A stretch of DNA of 64,000 bases from Alistipes sp. (GTDB lineage: Bacteria > Bacteroidota > Bacteroidia > Bacteroidales > Rikenellaceae). Location: NCBI RefSeq assembly GCF_020026455.1, contig NZ_JAHHQJ010000003.1:124001-188000 (forward strand). Reading direction: 5' to 3'. Below, piece after piece: positions 49,009 to 59,169 of this stretch (its first letter is position 1; each line of letters begins with the position of its first letter). The translations under genes were made by a program, and so were the position numbers. Under the pieces are notes generated by a model. That model made no database searches, had not been told where the DNA came from, and was given only the letters and a program-made list of their open reading frames with translations.

Positions 49009-52000
49009 ATGACTGAACCTAAACTCATCGCATGGATGCCCCATTCGATGGCATCGCATTCCCCCGTTCCGGCCCGGCGGCAAAAGGCCGGTGGGGTGCA
49101 GCTCCTGTGGCGCTGCGTGTGGCTCCTGCTTACAACAGTGCTGCTCTACCCGACCGGCGCATTTGGCCAAAACACGAAAAAAATCACAGGAACCGTCTCC
49201 GACGACACCGGAACGCCGCTTATCGGCGCCACGGTTCAAGTGGTCGGCACCACCGTGGGAACCGCCACGGACCTCAACGGCGCCTATCAGCTCGACGTCC
49301 CGACGACTGCAGCACAACTAATCGTCTCCTATGTTGGATATGTCACGCAGACGGTTGATATCACCGCCGATGTCATGAACATCACACTCCGCACCGATGC
49401 TCAGAGTGTCGAGGAGGTTGTGGTAATCGGTTACGGTGTCCGTAAAAAGAACGACCTGACCGGTTCGGTGGCCTCGGTCAGCGAGAAGGATTTCAACAAA
49501 GGTATGATCTCTTCGCCCGAAGCGCTGGTCAACGGCAAGATCGCCGGTGTGCAGATCGTCAACGGCGGCGGTTCACCGACGGCCGGATCGACCATCCGCA
49601 TCCGCGGCGGTGCCTCGCTGAACGCGTCGAACGACCCGCTGATCGTACTCGACGGCGTACCGATGGAGGTGGGCGGCTCGGTCTCCGGGAGCGGCAACTT
49701 CCTGAGCCTGATCAACCCCAACGACATTGAGAGCATGACGGTGCTGAAGGATGCCTCTTCGACGGCCATCTACGGATCGCGTGCCTCGAACGGCGTCATC
49801 ATCATCACGACGAAGAAGGGCTCGGGTGACGGCCTGAAGCTCTCGTTCCAGACGACGAACTCCCTCTCCACGAAGACCCGCACGGCCGACATGCTCTCGA
49901 CCGACGAATTCATCTCCATCGTGAACCAGTACGGCACCGACCGGCAGAAATCGCTGCTGGGAACAGCCCGCACCGACTGGAACGACGAGATCTACCAACT
50001 GGCCTTCGGTACGGACAACAACCTCAGCCTGTCGGGACGCGCGGCCAAGTGGCTACCCTTCCGCATTTCGGCCGGAGCCTATTATCAGGACGGTATTCTC
50101 AAGACCGACAACGCCCGCCGATTCACGGGCAACCTAAACCTCAGTCCGACCTTTTTCCAGAACGACCTCCGGTTCAACATCAGTCTCAAGGGAGCCTATT
50201 CCAAGAATCGTTTCGCCGACACCTCAGCCATCTGGGGAGGTGCGACGCTCAATCCGACGATCCCCGTCTATTCGGGCAGCGACGCCTTCGGCGGCTACAC
50301 CGAGGCGGTCGACAACAACGGCGCACCCGTCACGGGTGCCCTAGTCAACGCCGTAGGACGGTTGAATCAACACGAATCCACGTCGGATGTCTACCGCGTG
50401 GTCGGGAACGTCGATATCGACTGGAACGTCCGTTGGGTCAAGGGGCTGCGGCTCCATGCCACCGGAGGTTACGACTGGTCGCAGGGCGAGGGGCACATCT
50501 ACGTGCCGAAGGCGGCCTATGCCTACTATACGACTGGCGGCCGCGATTATGATTATGGCCCGCAGTGCAACTACAACCGGCTGCTGACCCTCTATGCCAA
50601 CTACAACCGCGACATCGAGGCCATCCGTTCGAACATCGACCTGACGGTCGGTTACGACTACCAGTTCTGGAAGTACACGACGCCGTTCTACGCCGAACTC
50701 AACGTCGATGGCGTACAACAATCCTCGACGGCGGCCACCGACCAGCGGCATGCCTTGATCTCCTACTACGGACGTATGAACTACACCCTGATGGATCGCT
50801 ATCTGCTGACGGTCACCATGCGCCGCGACGGTTCATCGCGCTTCTCGAAGGATAATCGCTGGGGCACCTTCCCCTCCGTAGCCCTAGCCTGGCGCATCTC
50901 GAAGGAGGAGTTCTTCGCACCGCTGCGCCGGGTGGTCAACGACCTGAAACTCCGCATATCATACGGCGTGACGGGTCAGCAGGACGGCATCACGAACTAC
51001 GGCTACATCCCTGTCTACACGCCAGGACTCGACGGTGCCCAATACCAGTTCGGCGGAAGCCCCGTCTATACCTACCGTCCCGAAGCCTATAACCCCGAGT
51101 TGAAGTGGGAGACGACCAAGGCATGGAACTACGGCCTCGATCTGGCTCTGCATGACAACCGGATCACCTTCTCGGCGGACTACTATACGCGCAAGACTGA
51201 AAACCTTCTGGCGACAGTTCCCGTTCCGGCGGGCACGAACTTCGACAAGCTACTGCTCGAAAACGTGGGCAACGTCGACTCCCAAGGCATCGAACTCTCC
51301 CTCACGGCCCATATCCTCAATACGAAGGACTGGAGTTGGACGGCCAGCGCCAACGCCTCCTGGCAACAGATTCGAATCCGCAACCTCACTCTGACGCCCG
51401 GAGCTCCGAGCCCCGATACGGAGGTCGGACCGTGGATCGACGCCTACCAGATGCAGGTCTTCTCGACGGATTACGCCCCCTACTCGTTCTACCTCTACAA
51501 GCAACTCTACGACCCCGAAACGGGGCGCCCGATCGAAGGTATGTACGCCGATTTGGACGGTAACGGAGAGATCACGACCAACGACCGTTACCACTGCCAC
51601 TCACCGGCTCCGGACTGGATCCTCGGATTCTCGACTTCGGTACGGTACCGCAACTGGGCCCTCTCAACCTCACTGCGCGCCAACCTCGGCGGATATATCT
51701 TCAACAGCATGGCGATGAACACGGGAGCCTGGGAAACGATGAGCTACAACGACTACCAGTTGAACAACCTCAACCGCAGTTTCCTCGACACACGCTTCAC
51801 CAAGCGCCAGTATCAGAGCGACTACTATCTGGAGAACGCCTCGTTCCTGAAGATGGACAACTTGCAGCTGACCTACGACTTCGGAAAGGTATGCAAGCAT
51901 CTCAACCTGCAGATCTCGGCCATAGTGCAGAATGTCTTCACGCTGACCAACTATTCGGGCGTCGATCCCGAGACGGCCAACGGCGTAGACTCCTCGGTTT

Positions 52001-52047
52001 ATCCCCGACCGCGCATCTATTCGCTGACAATCGGTCTTAACTTCTAA
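49009..52047 (+). CDS. SusC-type TonB-dependent glycan transporter
   Basis: A 1012-aa outer membrane barrel that imports oligosaccharides with SusD as lid. It has a long N-terminal region with the hydrophobic signal at about residues 32-53 ('LLWRCVWLLLTTVLLYPTGAFGQ'), a carboxypeptidase-like domain (about 57-125; 'GTVSDDTGTPLIGATVQV'), the SusC hallmark 'VEEVVVIGYGVRKKNDLTGSV' (TonB box region), a plug ('INPNDIESMTVLKDASSTAIYGSRASNGVIIITTKK') and a 22-strand-type barrel to the end ('YSLTIGLNF'). Its start could also be a later Met (MPHSMAS), as the first 30 residues are polar. SusD follows after 10 bases. Confidence 0.94.
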   Translation: MTEPKLIAWMPHSMASHSPVPARRQKAGGVQLLWRCVWLLLTTVLLYPTGAFGQNTKKITGTVSDDTGTPLIGATVQVVGTTVGTATDLNGAYQLDVPTTAAQLIVSYVGYVTQTVDITADVMNITLRTDAQSVEEVVVIGYGVRKKNDLTGSVASVSEKDFNKGMISSPEALVNGKIAGVQIVNGGGSPTAGSTIRIRGGASLNASNDPLIVLDGVPMEVGGSVSGSGNFLSLINPNDIESMTVLKDASSTAIYGSRASNGVIIITTKKGSGDGLKLSFQTTNSLSTKTRTADMLSTDEFISIVNQYGTDRQKSLLGTARTDWNDEIYQLAFGTDNNLSLSGRAAKWLPFRISAGAYYQDGILKTDNARRFTGNLNLSPTFFQNDLRFNISLKGAYSKNRFADTSAIWGGATLNPTIPVYSGSDAFGGYTEAVDNNGAPVTGALVNAVGRLNQHESTSDVYRVVGNVDIDWNVRWVKGLRLHATGGYDWSQGEGHIYVPKAAYAYYTTGGRDYDYGPQCNYNRLLTLYANYNRDIEAIRSNIDLTVGYDYQFWKYTTPFYAELNVDGVQQSSTAATDQRHALISYYGRMNYTLMDRYLLTVTMRRDGSSRFSKDNRWGTFPSVALAWRISKEEFFAPLRRVVNDLKLRISYGVTGQQDGITNYGYIPVYTPGLDGAQYQFGGSPVYTYRPEAYNPELKWETTKAWNYGLDLALHDNRITFSADYYTRKTENLLATVPVPAGTNFDKLLLENVGNVDSQGIELSLTAHILNTKDWSWTASANASWQQIRIRNLTLTPGAPSPDTEVGPWIDAYQMQVFSTDYAPYSFYLYKQLYDPETGRPIEGMYADLDGNGEITTNDRYHCHSPAPDWILGFSTSVRYRNWALSTSLRANLGGYIFNSMAMNTGAWETMSYNDYQLNNLNRSFLDTRFTKRQYQSDYYLENASFLKMDNLQLTYDFGKVCKHLNLQISAIVQNVFTLTNYSGVDPETANGVDSSVYPRPRIYSLTIGLNF

Positions 52048-52057
52048 ACCTACAACC

Positions 52058-53671
52058 ATGAAAATTCGAACCATTCTATATACCGCACTTTTCGGGCTGG
52101 GGCTGCTGACCGCATCCTGTGTCGGCGACCTCGACCAGATGCCCACGACCGAAACCACCTCCTCGGAGGTCTACACACTAGCCTCTAACTACCGGATGGT
52201 GCTGGCGAAGATCTACGCCTCATACGTCCTTGCCGGGCAGGGTCAGAGCGGAGCCAACGGTGATCTGACGACGATTAACGGGCAGGATTTCTCGCGCTGC
52301 TACTTCAACCTACAGGAGGCCGCTACGGACGAGGTGGCCAACACGTGGCTCTCGGGCAACAACCTCTCGGACCTGACCTACATAAGTTGGAGCAAGAAGG
52401 ATGCTTGGGTGTCGGACTCCTACTACTGGCTTTACTTCAACATTTCGCTCTGCAACGAGTTCCTGCGCCACTGTACGGAGGGCGAAATCGCCCGTTTCGA
52501 GGCTTCGGAGCAGGCCGAGATCCGCACCTATCGCGCCGAGGCGCGCTTCATGCGCGCCCTGAGCTACTGGATGGTACTAGACCTCTACCACCAGGGCCCC
52601 AAGGTCGATGAGAATACGCCCGTTAGCGGCTACATCCCCGAAGCGTTCGACGGTACGGGGCTGTTCGACTTCATCAAGTCGGAGTTGACCACCCTTGTCG
52701 ACGACGCCTCGGGGCAGGCCCTCCCCGACACGAATGAATACGGCCGGGCCAGCAAGCCCGTTGCCTGGGCGCTTTTGGCGCGCCTCTACCTCAACAGCGC
52801 CGTCTACCGCGGGAACGTCGTCGTGCAATACTACACGGATTGCATATCGGCCTGTCAACAGATTATCGGCAATTCGGCCTTCTACCTGGAGCCGGACTAT
52901 ACAATGCTCTTCAATGCCGACAACCATAAGCGGAGCCACGAAATTCTCTTTGCCATGGTATGCGACGCCACAACCTCTGTAACGTGGGGCGGCGGCACCT
53001 ACCTCGTCTGCGGGTCGTGCGGAAACTCCAGTTCACAGGATCCCGCAAAATACGGACTTTCGAGCGGCTGGGGCATGTTCCGGGCGCGGGGTGAGATCGT
53101 CGAGAAGTTCGGCGACGTGGCAGCGACGGCAGACAGCCGGGCGCTGTTCCACACCGACGGGCAGACCCAATACTTCACAGGAGCCATCGACAACCAAGCC
53201 GAGGGCTACTTCTTCGAGAAATTCACCAACCTGACCGACGAGGGCAAGGCGGCTTCGAACTCCGCGGCCACGGGCTGTTCGACAGACTACCCACTGTTCC
53301 GACTGGCGGACGTCTACCTGATGGCTGCCGAGGCTTGCCTCCGCGGCGGCACGGGGCTGTCACGCAGCGAAGCGCTGGATCTTGTCAACCAGGTGCGTCT
53401 GCGCGCCTACCGGCAGGACGAGAGCGGCAAGATCACCGACGCCGACCTGACGCTCGATTTTCTACTCGACGAACGGGGTCGCGAGCTCTATCTCGAATCG
53501 GTGCGCCGCACCGACTTGATCCGTTTCGACCGCTTCACGACAGACAGCTACCTCTGGCAGTGGAAGGGCGGCGCGCTGGACGGACGCGCGGTCAACGCCC
53601 GCTACAACATCTACCCGATCCCCGACACGGATCTTACGGCCAACCCCAACCTTTCGAACCCGCTTTATTAG
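52058..53671 (+). CDS. SusD-type surface lipoprotein
   Basis: Binds glycan on the cell surface and caps the SusC barrel. The 537-aa protein has a lipobox (Cys21, 'LLTASCVGDLDQ'), helical SusD-like segments with TPR-type repeats ('RTYRAEARFMRALSYWMVLDLY'), the tail 'PLFRLADVYLMAAEACLRGG', and 'FLLDERGRELYLESVRRTDLIRFDRF' near the end, which are SusD signatures. The C terminus 'YNIYPIPDTDLTANPNLSNPLY' is also typical. Second gene of the transport pair. Confidence 0.94.
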   Translation: MKIRTILYTALFGLGLLTASCVGDLDQMPTTETTSSEVYTLASNYRMVLAKIYASYVLAGQGQSGANGDLTTINGQDFSRCYFNLQEAATDEVANTWLSGNNLSDLTYISWSKKDAWVSDSYYWLYFNISLCNEFLRHCTEGEIARFEASEQAEIRTYRAEARFMRALSYWMVLDLYHQGPKVDENTPVSGYIPEAFDGTGLFDFIKSELTTLVDDASGQALPDTNEYGRASKPVAWALLARLYLNSAVYRGNVVVQYYTDCISACQQIIGNSAFYLEPDYTMLFNADNHKRSHEILFAMVCDATTSVTWGGGTYLVCGSCGNSSSQDPAKYGLSSGWGMFRARGEIVEKFGDVAATADSRALFHTDGQTQYFTGAIDNQAEGYFFEKFTNLTDEGKAASNSAATGCSTDYPLFRLADVYLMAAEACLRGGTGLSRSEALDLVNQVRLRAYRQDESGKITDADLTLDFLLDERGRELYLESVRRTDLIRFDRFTTDSYLWQWKGGALDGRAVNARYNIYPIPDTDLTANPNLSNPLY

Positions 53672-53679
53672 AATCGCCC

Positions 53680-55395
53680 ATGAAAAACATATTTCAATCC
53701 ATCCTCAGCCGGAGTCTACTCTGCGCGGCGCTTTTGGGAGTTGCCTCCTGCGCAAGCGAAATCGATCCGGTCTACATCGAACCGACGGACGACATCACGC
53801 TCGGCGGCGGATCACACGATATCACACTGAAGCCCGACACGCCGAACGCCCTTGTCCTAACCCTCTACTGGAGCGGCGACGGGCAGATCTCGTTGAGCGA
53901 TCCGCAGCTGCAGGCCCCCGTGAACTACGCCGAACAGACCATCGAACTGGCGAGCGACGCCGAGTTTGTCAATAAGCTCGAAATCACGCTCGACAAGGAG
54001 GCCCGTTCGTACCAGTTCCTCAACGAAGATCTGAACACGCTGCTCGGTCGGTTGGGATACGAGGCCGACCGGATGGCACCTCTCTATATCCGGCTCCGGT
54101 CGGTGTTGGGCGCCAACATCGCTCCGACCTACTCCAACGTATTGGAGATCAACGTGCAGATCTATATCATCAGTCTGACACTCGGCACCGTACTGGACCG
54201 CAACTGGAGCGAGACCTCGATGCGTCTGGCATCGCCCGAGGAGAACGGCATCTATACGGGCTTCATGGGCGTCGCCGGATGGGAGAACTGGTGGTTCCGC
54301 GAGGCGAACAACACCGTGTGGGGCAACCTCGGCGAGGACGGCAAGACCTTTTACGCCTCATCGGACGACAGCCACTGGAACTTCTATTTCCCGGGACTCG
54401 CAGGATGCTACTACACGACCCTCAATACGGTGGAGGGATGGTGGAGCGGACTCCATATCGACCAACTGACCGTTGCGGGCGACCTCTCAGGTGAGATGGA
54501 ATTCAATCGCAAGACCCTGCAGTGGACACTTCCCGTAAACCTCCCGACCGCAGCGACCGTCAACATCACGATTTCGGGACAAGGTAGCCTCTACAACCGT
54601 GAAACGACCGACATGGGACCGGCCATCGCACAAAATGTCGCCTTCGGCGGTGCGAGCAACGACCTGCAGTTCAGCGAAACGGGGTCCACAATCAGCGTCG
54701 AGGTTCCGGCCGGCGAAAATGCCCTCATTCTCGACCTCTCCAACCCGCTGTGCTGGACGCTCACGACCGGCGAGGCGACGGAGGAGCCCGAAGTGGCCAC
54801 CTTGCTTTACGTCTCGGGGCTCGTCACCTGGGGCAGTGTGCCCGACGAGTATCTGACGCTCTACGACGAACCGTCGCTGAGCTACGGCGGAGCGCACTGG
54901 ATCGACTCCGAATGGGGCTACCGAGTCTATTCCACCCAGGAATGGGACCTCGCCTACCACGCCGGAGCCGGATCTACCGGTCTTGCGGGCACGCTAATGC
55001 TGGCCGAATCCAACGCGAACATTCCGGCTCCCGAGGCAGGTCTGTATATTCTGGATTTCAGCATGAAGAACCTGACCTATACCCTGACAGCCGTCAAATC
55101 GGTGACCGTCACCGGACTGAACGACGACTGGTCGGAGCACGAAATGACGCAATCCACCGAGAATCCCGAGGTCTTTGTCGGGGAGTTTGTCAAGAAGAAG
55201 GAGGCCCCGTGGGGCGTGAAGGTACTGATCAACCACGACTGGGGACTCTTCTTTGGAGGCGGCAGTGGCACCCTGCGTCTGGGACACTCGGATGCCACGA
55301 ACGGCTTCGACGGCGACAACGACTTTGAGATCGGCCAGACCTACCTTCTGACCGTCGACCTCGGGAAACAGACCTATGCCTATACGCTCAAATAA
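53680..55395 (+). CDS. surface glycan-binding lipoprotein in SusE position
   Basis: A 571-aa lipoprotein (lipobox 'LLGVASCASEID', Cys24). Its N-terminal part (about 40-160) resembles the SusE immunoglobulin-like domain ('NALVLTLYWSGDGQISLSDPQLQAP', 'LEINVQIYI'). Two further beta domains follow: about 165-300 and about 440-571 ('VTVTGLNDDWSEHEMT', 'GVKVLINHDWGLFFGG'), similar in layout to starch-binding modules of SusE/SusF. No catalytic residues are seen. It sits 8 bases after SusD and 11 bases before GH53. By analogy with galactan loci in Bacteroides it should hold galactan on the surface. Confidence 0.82.
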   Translation: MKNIFQSILSRSLLCAALLGVASCASEIDPVYIEPTDDITLGGGSHDITLKPDTPNALVLTLYWSGDGQISLSDPQLQAPVNYAEQTIELASDAEFVNKLEITLDKEARSYQFLNEDLNTLLGRLGYEADRMAPLYIRLRSVLGANIAPTYSNVLEINVQIYIISLTLGTVLDRNWSETSMRLASPEENGIYTGFMGVAGWENWWFREANNTVWGNLGEDGKTFYASSDDSHWNFYFPGLAGCYYTTLNTVEGWWSGLHIDQLTVAGDLSGEMEFNRKTLQWTLPVNLPTAATVNITISGQGSLYNRETTDMGPAIAQNVAFGGASNDLQFSETGSTISVEVPAGENALILDLSNPLCWTLTTGEATEEPEVATLLYVSGLVTWGSVPDEYLTLYDEPSLSYGGAHWIDSEWGYRVYSTQEWDLAYHAGAGSTGLAGTLMLAESNANIPAPEAGLYILDFSMKNLTYTLTAVKSVTVTGLNDDWSEHEMTQSTENPEVFVGEFVKKKEAPWGVKVLINHDWGLFFGGGSGTLRLGHSDATNGFDGDNDFEIGQTYLLTVDLGKQTYAYTLK

Positions 55396-55406
55396 CCGCA
55401 TAACCC

Positions 55407-56465
55407 ATGAAAATGACAACCATAACATCCATTCTGTTCTGCTCGGCACTGCTGGGCGCATCCTGCGCGGAGGAGGGTCCCGTGACCAATCCGCGCCAAG
55501 AGGAGATCATTATTCCCGAAAAAGAGACCGGCTTTGCCTGCGGGGCCGACGTGAGTTGGCTGACGCAGATGGAGTCCGAAGGGCTGAAATTCTACAGGCC
55601 AGGCGAGAACCGCGAGGAGATGGAGTGCATGCAGTTGCTGCACGACTGCTGCGGCGTCAACGCCATCCGTCTGCGCGTGTGGGTCAATCCAGCCGAAGGC
55701 TGGTGCGGGGTGGCCGACGTGGTGGTGAAGGCCCGTCGTGCCGAACGGCTGGGACTGCGCACGATGATCGATTTCCACCTCTCCGACACCTGGGCCGATC
55801 CCGGCCACCAGCAGATCCCCGCCGCATGGAGCAGCTTCGCGCTCGAAGAGCTTTGCGAAGCCGTCGCCGCCCATGTCTCCACGACGTTGAAGGCCCTCTC
55901 GGCCGCCGGCGTCACCCCCGAGTGGGTGCAGATCGGCAACGAAACGACGCCGGGAATGCTGCTCCCGATGGGTTCGGTCGAGGCTCCCGACCAGCTTGTG
56001 GCGCTGAACAATGCCGGATACGACGCCGTCAAGGAGGTTTACCCCGATGCACAGGTGATCGTGCATCTCGACGGCGGCAACGACCAGTGGCGTTACGACC
56101 GGATGTTCGGCATTCTGGAGAACTACGGCGGGCGCTACGACATGATCGGCATGTCGGTCTATCCCTACTGGGCGGAGCAGGCCGGGGAAACGGGCGGCTG
56201 GGAAAAGGTCGCCGACGACTGCCTGGCGAACATCGAGCACCTGCGGAAGACCTACGGCAAACCGGTCATGATCTGCGAGATCGGTATGCCCCACGACCAG
56301 GCCGAGGCGTGCAGGCTGCTCATCAAGAAGATGATGGCGGCCGACGTCGAAGGTATCTTCTACTGGGAGCCCGAGGCCCCGGCCGGTTACAACGGCGGAT
56401 ATAACATGGGCTGTTTCGACAACGGAGTCCCGACAGTAGCACTCGATGCCTTCAAAGTTCAATAA
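55407..56465 (+). CDS. endo-beta-1,4-galactanase, GH53
   Basis: Cuts beta-1,4-galactan chains of pectin. The 352-aa protein has a lipobox ('LLGASCAEEG', Cys20), suggesting a surface lipoprotein, and a GH53 TIM barrel with 'GADVSWLTQMESEG', 'NAIRLRVWVNP', 'DFHLSDTWADPG', the acid/base Glu179 in 'QIGNETTPGML', and the nucleophile Glu291 in 'MICEIG'. It lies between the binding protein (11-base gap) and GH2 (2-base gap). Both catalytic residues are intact, so it should be active and is the best evidence for the target polysaccharide. Confidence 0.95.
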   Translation: MKMTTITSILFCSALLGASCAEEGPVTNPRQEEIIIPEKETGFACGADVSWLTQMESEGLKFYRPGENREEMECMQLLHDCCGVNAIRLRVWVNPAEGWCGVADVVVKARRAERLGLRTMIDFHLSDTWADPGHQQIPAAWSSFALEELCEAVAAHVSTTLKALSAAGVTPEWVQIGNETTPGMLLPMGSVEAPDQLVALNNAGYDAVKEVYPDAQVIVHLDGGNDQWRYDRMFGILENYGGRYDMIGMSVYPYWAEQAGETGGWEKVADDCLANIEHLRKTYGKPVMICEIGMPHDQAEACRLLIKKMMAADVEGIFYWEPEAPAGYNGGYNMGCFDNGVPTVALDAFKVQ

Positions 56466-56467
56466 CA

Positions 56468-58915
56468 ATGATAAGACGTATATTCTTTCTGTGTACGGTC
56501 ATGGCTTTTCCAGGAGCCATGACCGCTGCCCGCGCCGCATCACCGCGCTCGGCCGTTACACTCCACGACGGATGGGAGTTTACCCGAGGTGAAGCCTCGG
56601 CCGAGAAGTCGTGGCAATCGGTCCGGATTCCGCACGACTGGGCCATCTACGGTCCCTTCTCGCGGGACAACGACCTGCAGGAGGTGGCCGTCGAACAGAA
56701 CGGCGAACAGGTTGCCACCATCAAGACCGGCCGCACGGGAGGTCTTCCCTTCCTCGGCAAAGGCTGCTACCGCACGACGATCTCGATTCCCGACACCACC
56801 GACCGGAGCCACGTGCTGCTCTTCGACGGGGCGATGAGCAATGCCCGCGTGCGGGTGAACGGCCGCGAAATCGCCTACTGGCCCTACGGCTACAACTCGT
56901 TCGTCGCCGACATGACTTCGGTGGCCGTACCCGGTGAAAACCGGATCGAAGTGTCGCTCGAAAACTTCGAAAAGGCTTCGCGCTGGTATCCCGGGGCGGG
57001 TCTCTACCGCAACGTGCATCTGATCTCCACGAACAAGGTCCATATTCCGGTCTGGGGGACCCACATCACCACCCCCTCGGTCCATGACGATTACGCCAGC
57101 GTCGCGCTGGAGATCGAGGTTGAGGGACTTGCGAAGCATCAGAGCATCGATCTGGTCACCGACCTTCTCGATGCCGCAGGCAACACGGTCGCCACGGCCC
57201 GCAACCGCTATGTCTACCGCGGCCAGACCTTCACGCAGCACTTTCTGGTGAACGATCCGCAATTGTGGTCGCCCGACACCCCGGTTCTCTACACGGCCCG
57301 CACGCAGATCAAACGCGACGGAGAGGTACTCGACGAGTACGCCACGCGCTTCGGCATCCGCACGCTGGAGTACGTTCCCGAGAAGGGCTTCTTCCTGAAC
57401 GGCCAACCGAGGAAATTCAAGGGCGTCTGCATCCACCACGACCTGGGGCCGCTGGGAGCAGCCGTCAACCGCTCGGCGATCCGTTACCAGATCGAGCTAT
57501 TGAAGGAGATGGGCGCCAACGCCATCCGCACGGCCCACAACATGCCGGCCCCCGAGCTGGTCGAGCTGTGCGACGAGATGGGCATGATGCTGATGGTCGA
57601 GCCCTTCGACGACTGGGGATTCCGCCCCAAGTCACCCAACGGATACGGACGCTTTTTTGCGGAGTGGGCCGAACGCGACATGACGAACATGATCCGGGCC
57701 TACCGCAACGCACCGTCGGTAGTCATGTGGTCGATCGGCAACGAGGTTCCGTCGCAATGGGGCCCGGACGGGATGGATGAACTGGTGATGCTGCGCGATC
57801 TGGCGCACCGCCTCGACCCGACGCGCCCCGTTACCTGCGGCATGGACCAGATCGGCGCCGTACTGGACAACGGCTTCGCCGCGGCCCTCGACATCCCGGG
57901 ATTCAACTACAAGCCGCAATTCTACGACGAAGCCTACGAACGCCTTCCGCAGCGCCAGATCCTCGGCTCGGAAACCGCCTCGACGGTCTCGTCGCGCGGC
58001 ATCTACCACTTCCCGGTCACCTTCGCTGAGCACAACGTGGTGCTGCACGACGACCACCAGTCATCGAGCTACGACAACGAGACCTGCTCATGGTCCAATA
58101 CGCCGGACCTCGACTTCTCACGGGACGACGACCACGACTGGGTGCTCGGGCAGTTTGTCTGGACGGGATTCGACTATCTTGGGGAGCCATCGCCCTACGA
58201 TACCGATGCCTGGCCGAGCCACAGTTCGCTATTCGGGATCATCGACCTCGCATACCTTCCCAAGGACCGCTATTACCTGTACCGTGCGCAGTGGAACGAG
58301 CACGAGGAGACGCTCCACGTGCTGCCTCACTGGACCTGGCCGGGCCGCGAGGGCGAGACTACGCCGGTGTTTGTCTATACCTCCTACCCGAAGGCCGAGT
58401 TGTTTGTCAACAGCGAGAGCCAGGGCGTCCGTGAAAAGGCCACGTCGGGCGATCCCGCACAGCGTTACCGGCTGATGTGGAACGATGTGAAGTACCAACC
58501 CGGGGAGATCCGCGTGGTGGCCTACGATACGGAGAACCGGCCTGCCGAGGAGCGAGTTGTCCGCACGGCCGGGAAGGTCTACCGCCTTGTCGTGACACCC
58601 AACCGCCAACGGCTTGTCGCGACGGGCGACGACCTGCTGTATGTGACCGTGGAGGTTGAAGACCGCGACGGTAACCGGGTTCCGGCCGACACGCGGACGA
58701 TGACGTTCCGGGTCGAGGGGGCGGGGACCTTTGAGGCCACAGCCAACGGGGATCCGACCTGTACGATGTCGTTCCGGGAGTCGCGGATGAAATTATTCAG
58801 TGGTGCTGCCACGGCGATCGTGCGGTCGGCCCGAACGCCCGGCACGGTACGATTCACCGTCTCGGCCTCGGGTGTAAAATCCGCGAGCATGGAGATCCCG
58901 GTTATTCCCAAGTAA
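56468..58915 (+). CDS. beta-galactosidase, GH2
   Basis: Releases galactose from oligosaccharides made by the GH53 enzyme. The 815-aa protein has a signal peptide (1-23, no lipobox, so likely periplasmic), a GH2 sugar-binding domain (about 30-185), an Ig-like domain (about 190-300), and the TIM barrel (about 305-610) with acid/base Glu426 in 'WSIGNEVP' and nucleophile Glu502 in 'ILGSETAS'. Toward the C terminus are a DUF4982-like segment ('VYTSYPKAELFVNSESQG') and an Ig/Big-like domain to residue 815. It is the last gene of the locus, 2 bases after GH53, and is followed by a terminator. Confidence 0.94.
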   Translation: MIRRIFFLCTVMAFPGAMTAARAASPRSAVTLHDGWEFTRGEASAEKSWQSVRIPHDWAIYGPFSRDNDLQEVAVEQNGEQVATIKTGRTGGLPFLGKGCYRTTISIPDTTDRSHVLLFDGAMSNARVRVNGREIAYWPYGYNSFVADMTSVAVPGENRIEVSLENFEKASRWYPGAGLYRNVHLISTNKVHIPVWGTHITTPSVHDDYASVALEIEVEGLAKHQSIDLVTDLLDAAGNTVATARNRYVYRGQTFTQHFLVNDPQLWSPDTPVLYTARTQIKRDGEVLDEYATRFGIRTLEYVPEKGFFLNGQPRKFKGVCIHHDLGPLGAAVNRSAIRYQIELLKEMGANAIRTAHNMPAPELVELCDEMGMMLMVEPFDDWGFRPKSPNGYGRFFAEWAERDMTNMIRAYRNAPSVVMWSIGNEVPSQWGPDGMDELVMLRDLAHRLDPTRPVTCGMDQIGAVLDNGFAAALDIPGFNYKPQFYDEAYERLPQRQILGSETASTVSSRGIYHFPVTFAEHNVVLHDDHQSSSYDNETCSWSNTPDLDFSRDDDHDWVLGQFVWTGFDYLGEPSPYDTDAWPSHSSLFGIIDLAYLPKDRYYLYRAQWNEHEETLHVLPHWTWPGREGETTPVFVYTSYPKAELFVNSESQGVREKATSGDPAQRYRLMWNDVKYQPGEIRVVAYDTENRPAEERVVRTAGKVYRLVVTPNRQRLVATGDDLLYVTVEVEDRDGNRVPADTRTMTFRVEGAGTFEATANGDPTCTMSFRESRMKLFSGAATAIVRSARTPGTVRFTVSASGVKSASMEIPVIPK

Positions 58916-58940
58916 TCATCAAAATCTTCCGACAATCAGA

Positions 58941-58975
58941 ATCCCCGGCAGAAATATGCTGCCGGGGGTTCTTTT
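58941..58975 (+). terminator. terminator of the galactan locus
   Basis: Arms 58943-58951 and 58959-58967 pair over 9 bases (extended by two), loop of 7, then a T-rich tail. It is 28 bases past the GH2 stop. Confidence 0.85.
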
Positions 58976-59169
58976 GACCACAACAGTTGTCCTCCGGGAT
59001 TTCATAATCACCGAAAAACAATCCAAGTTTCAGAATTTACAACAAATTTCATCTCTTTGCTCTGTAGCAAGGGAAAATATTGGAATGTAAAATGGCCCTA
59101 ACAAATCAGTGATCCGGCAACAAAGAATCAGCTACAAAACATTGATATACAGAAGCAAATAACCATAGA
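58976..59169. other. AT-rich right end of the island
   Basis: No gene or recombinase remnant is seen. The composition is more AT-rich than the cargo and the flanks. Confidence 0.5.
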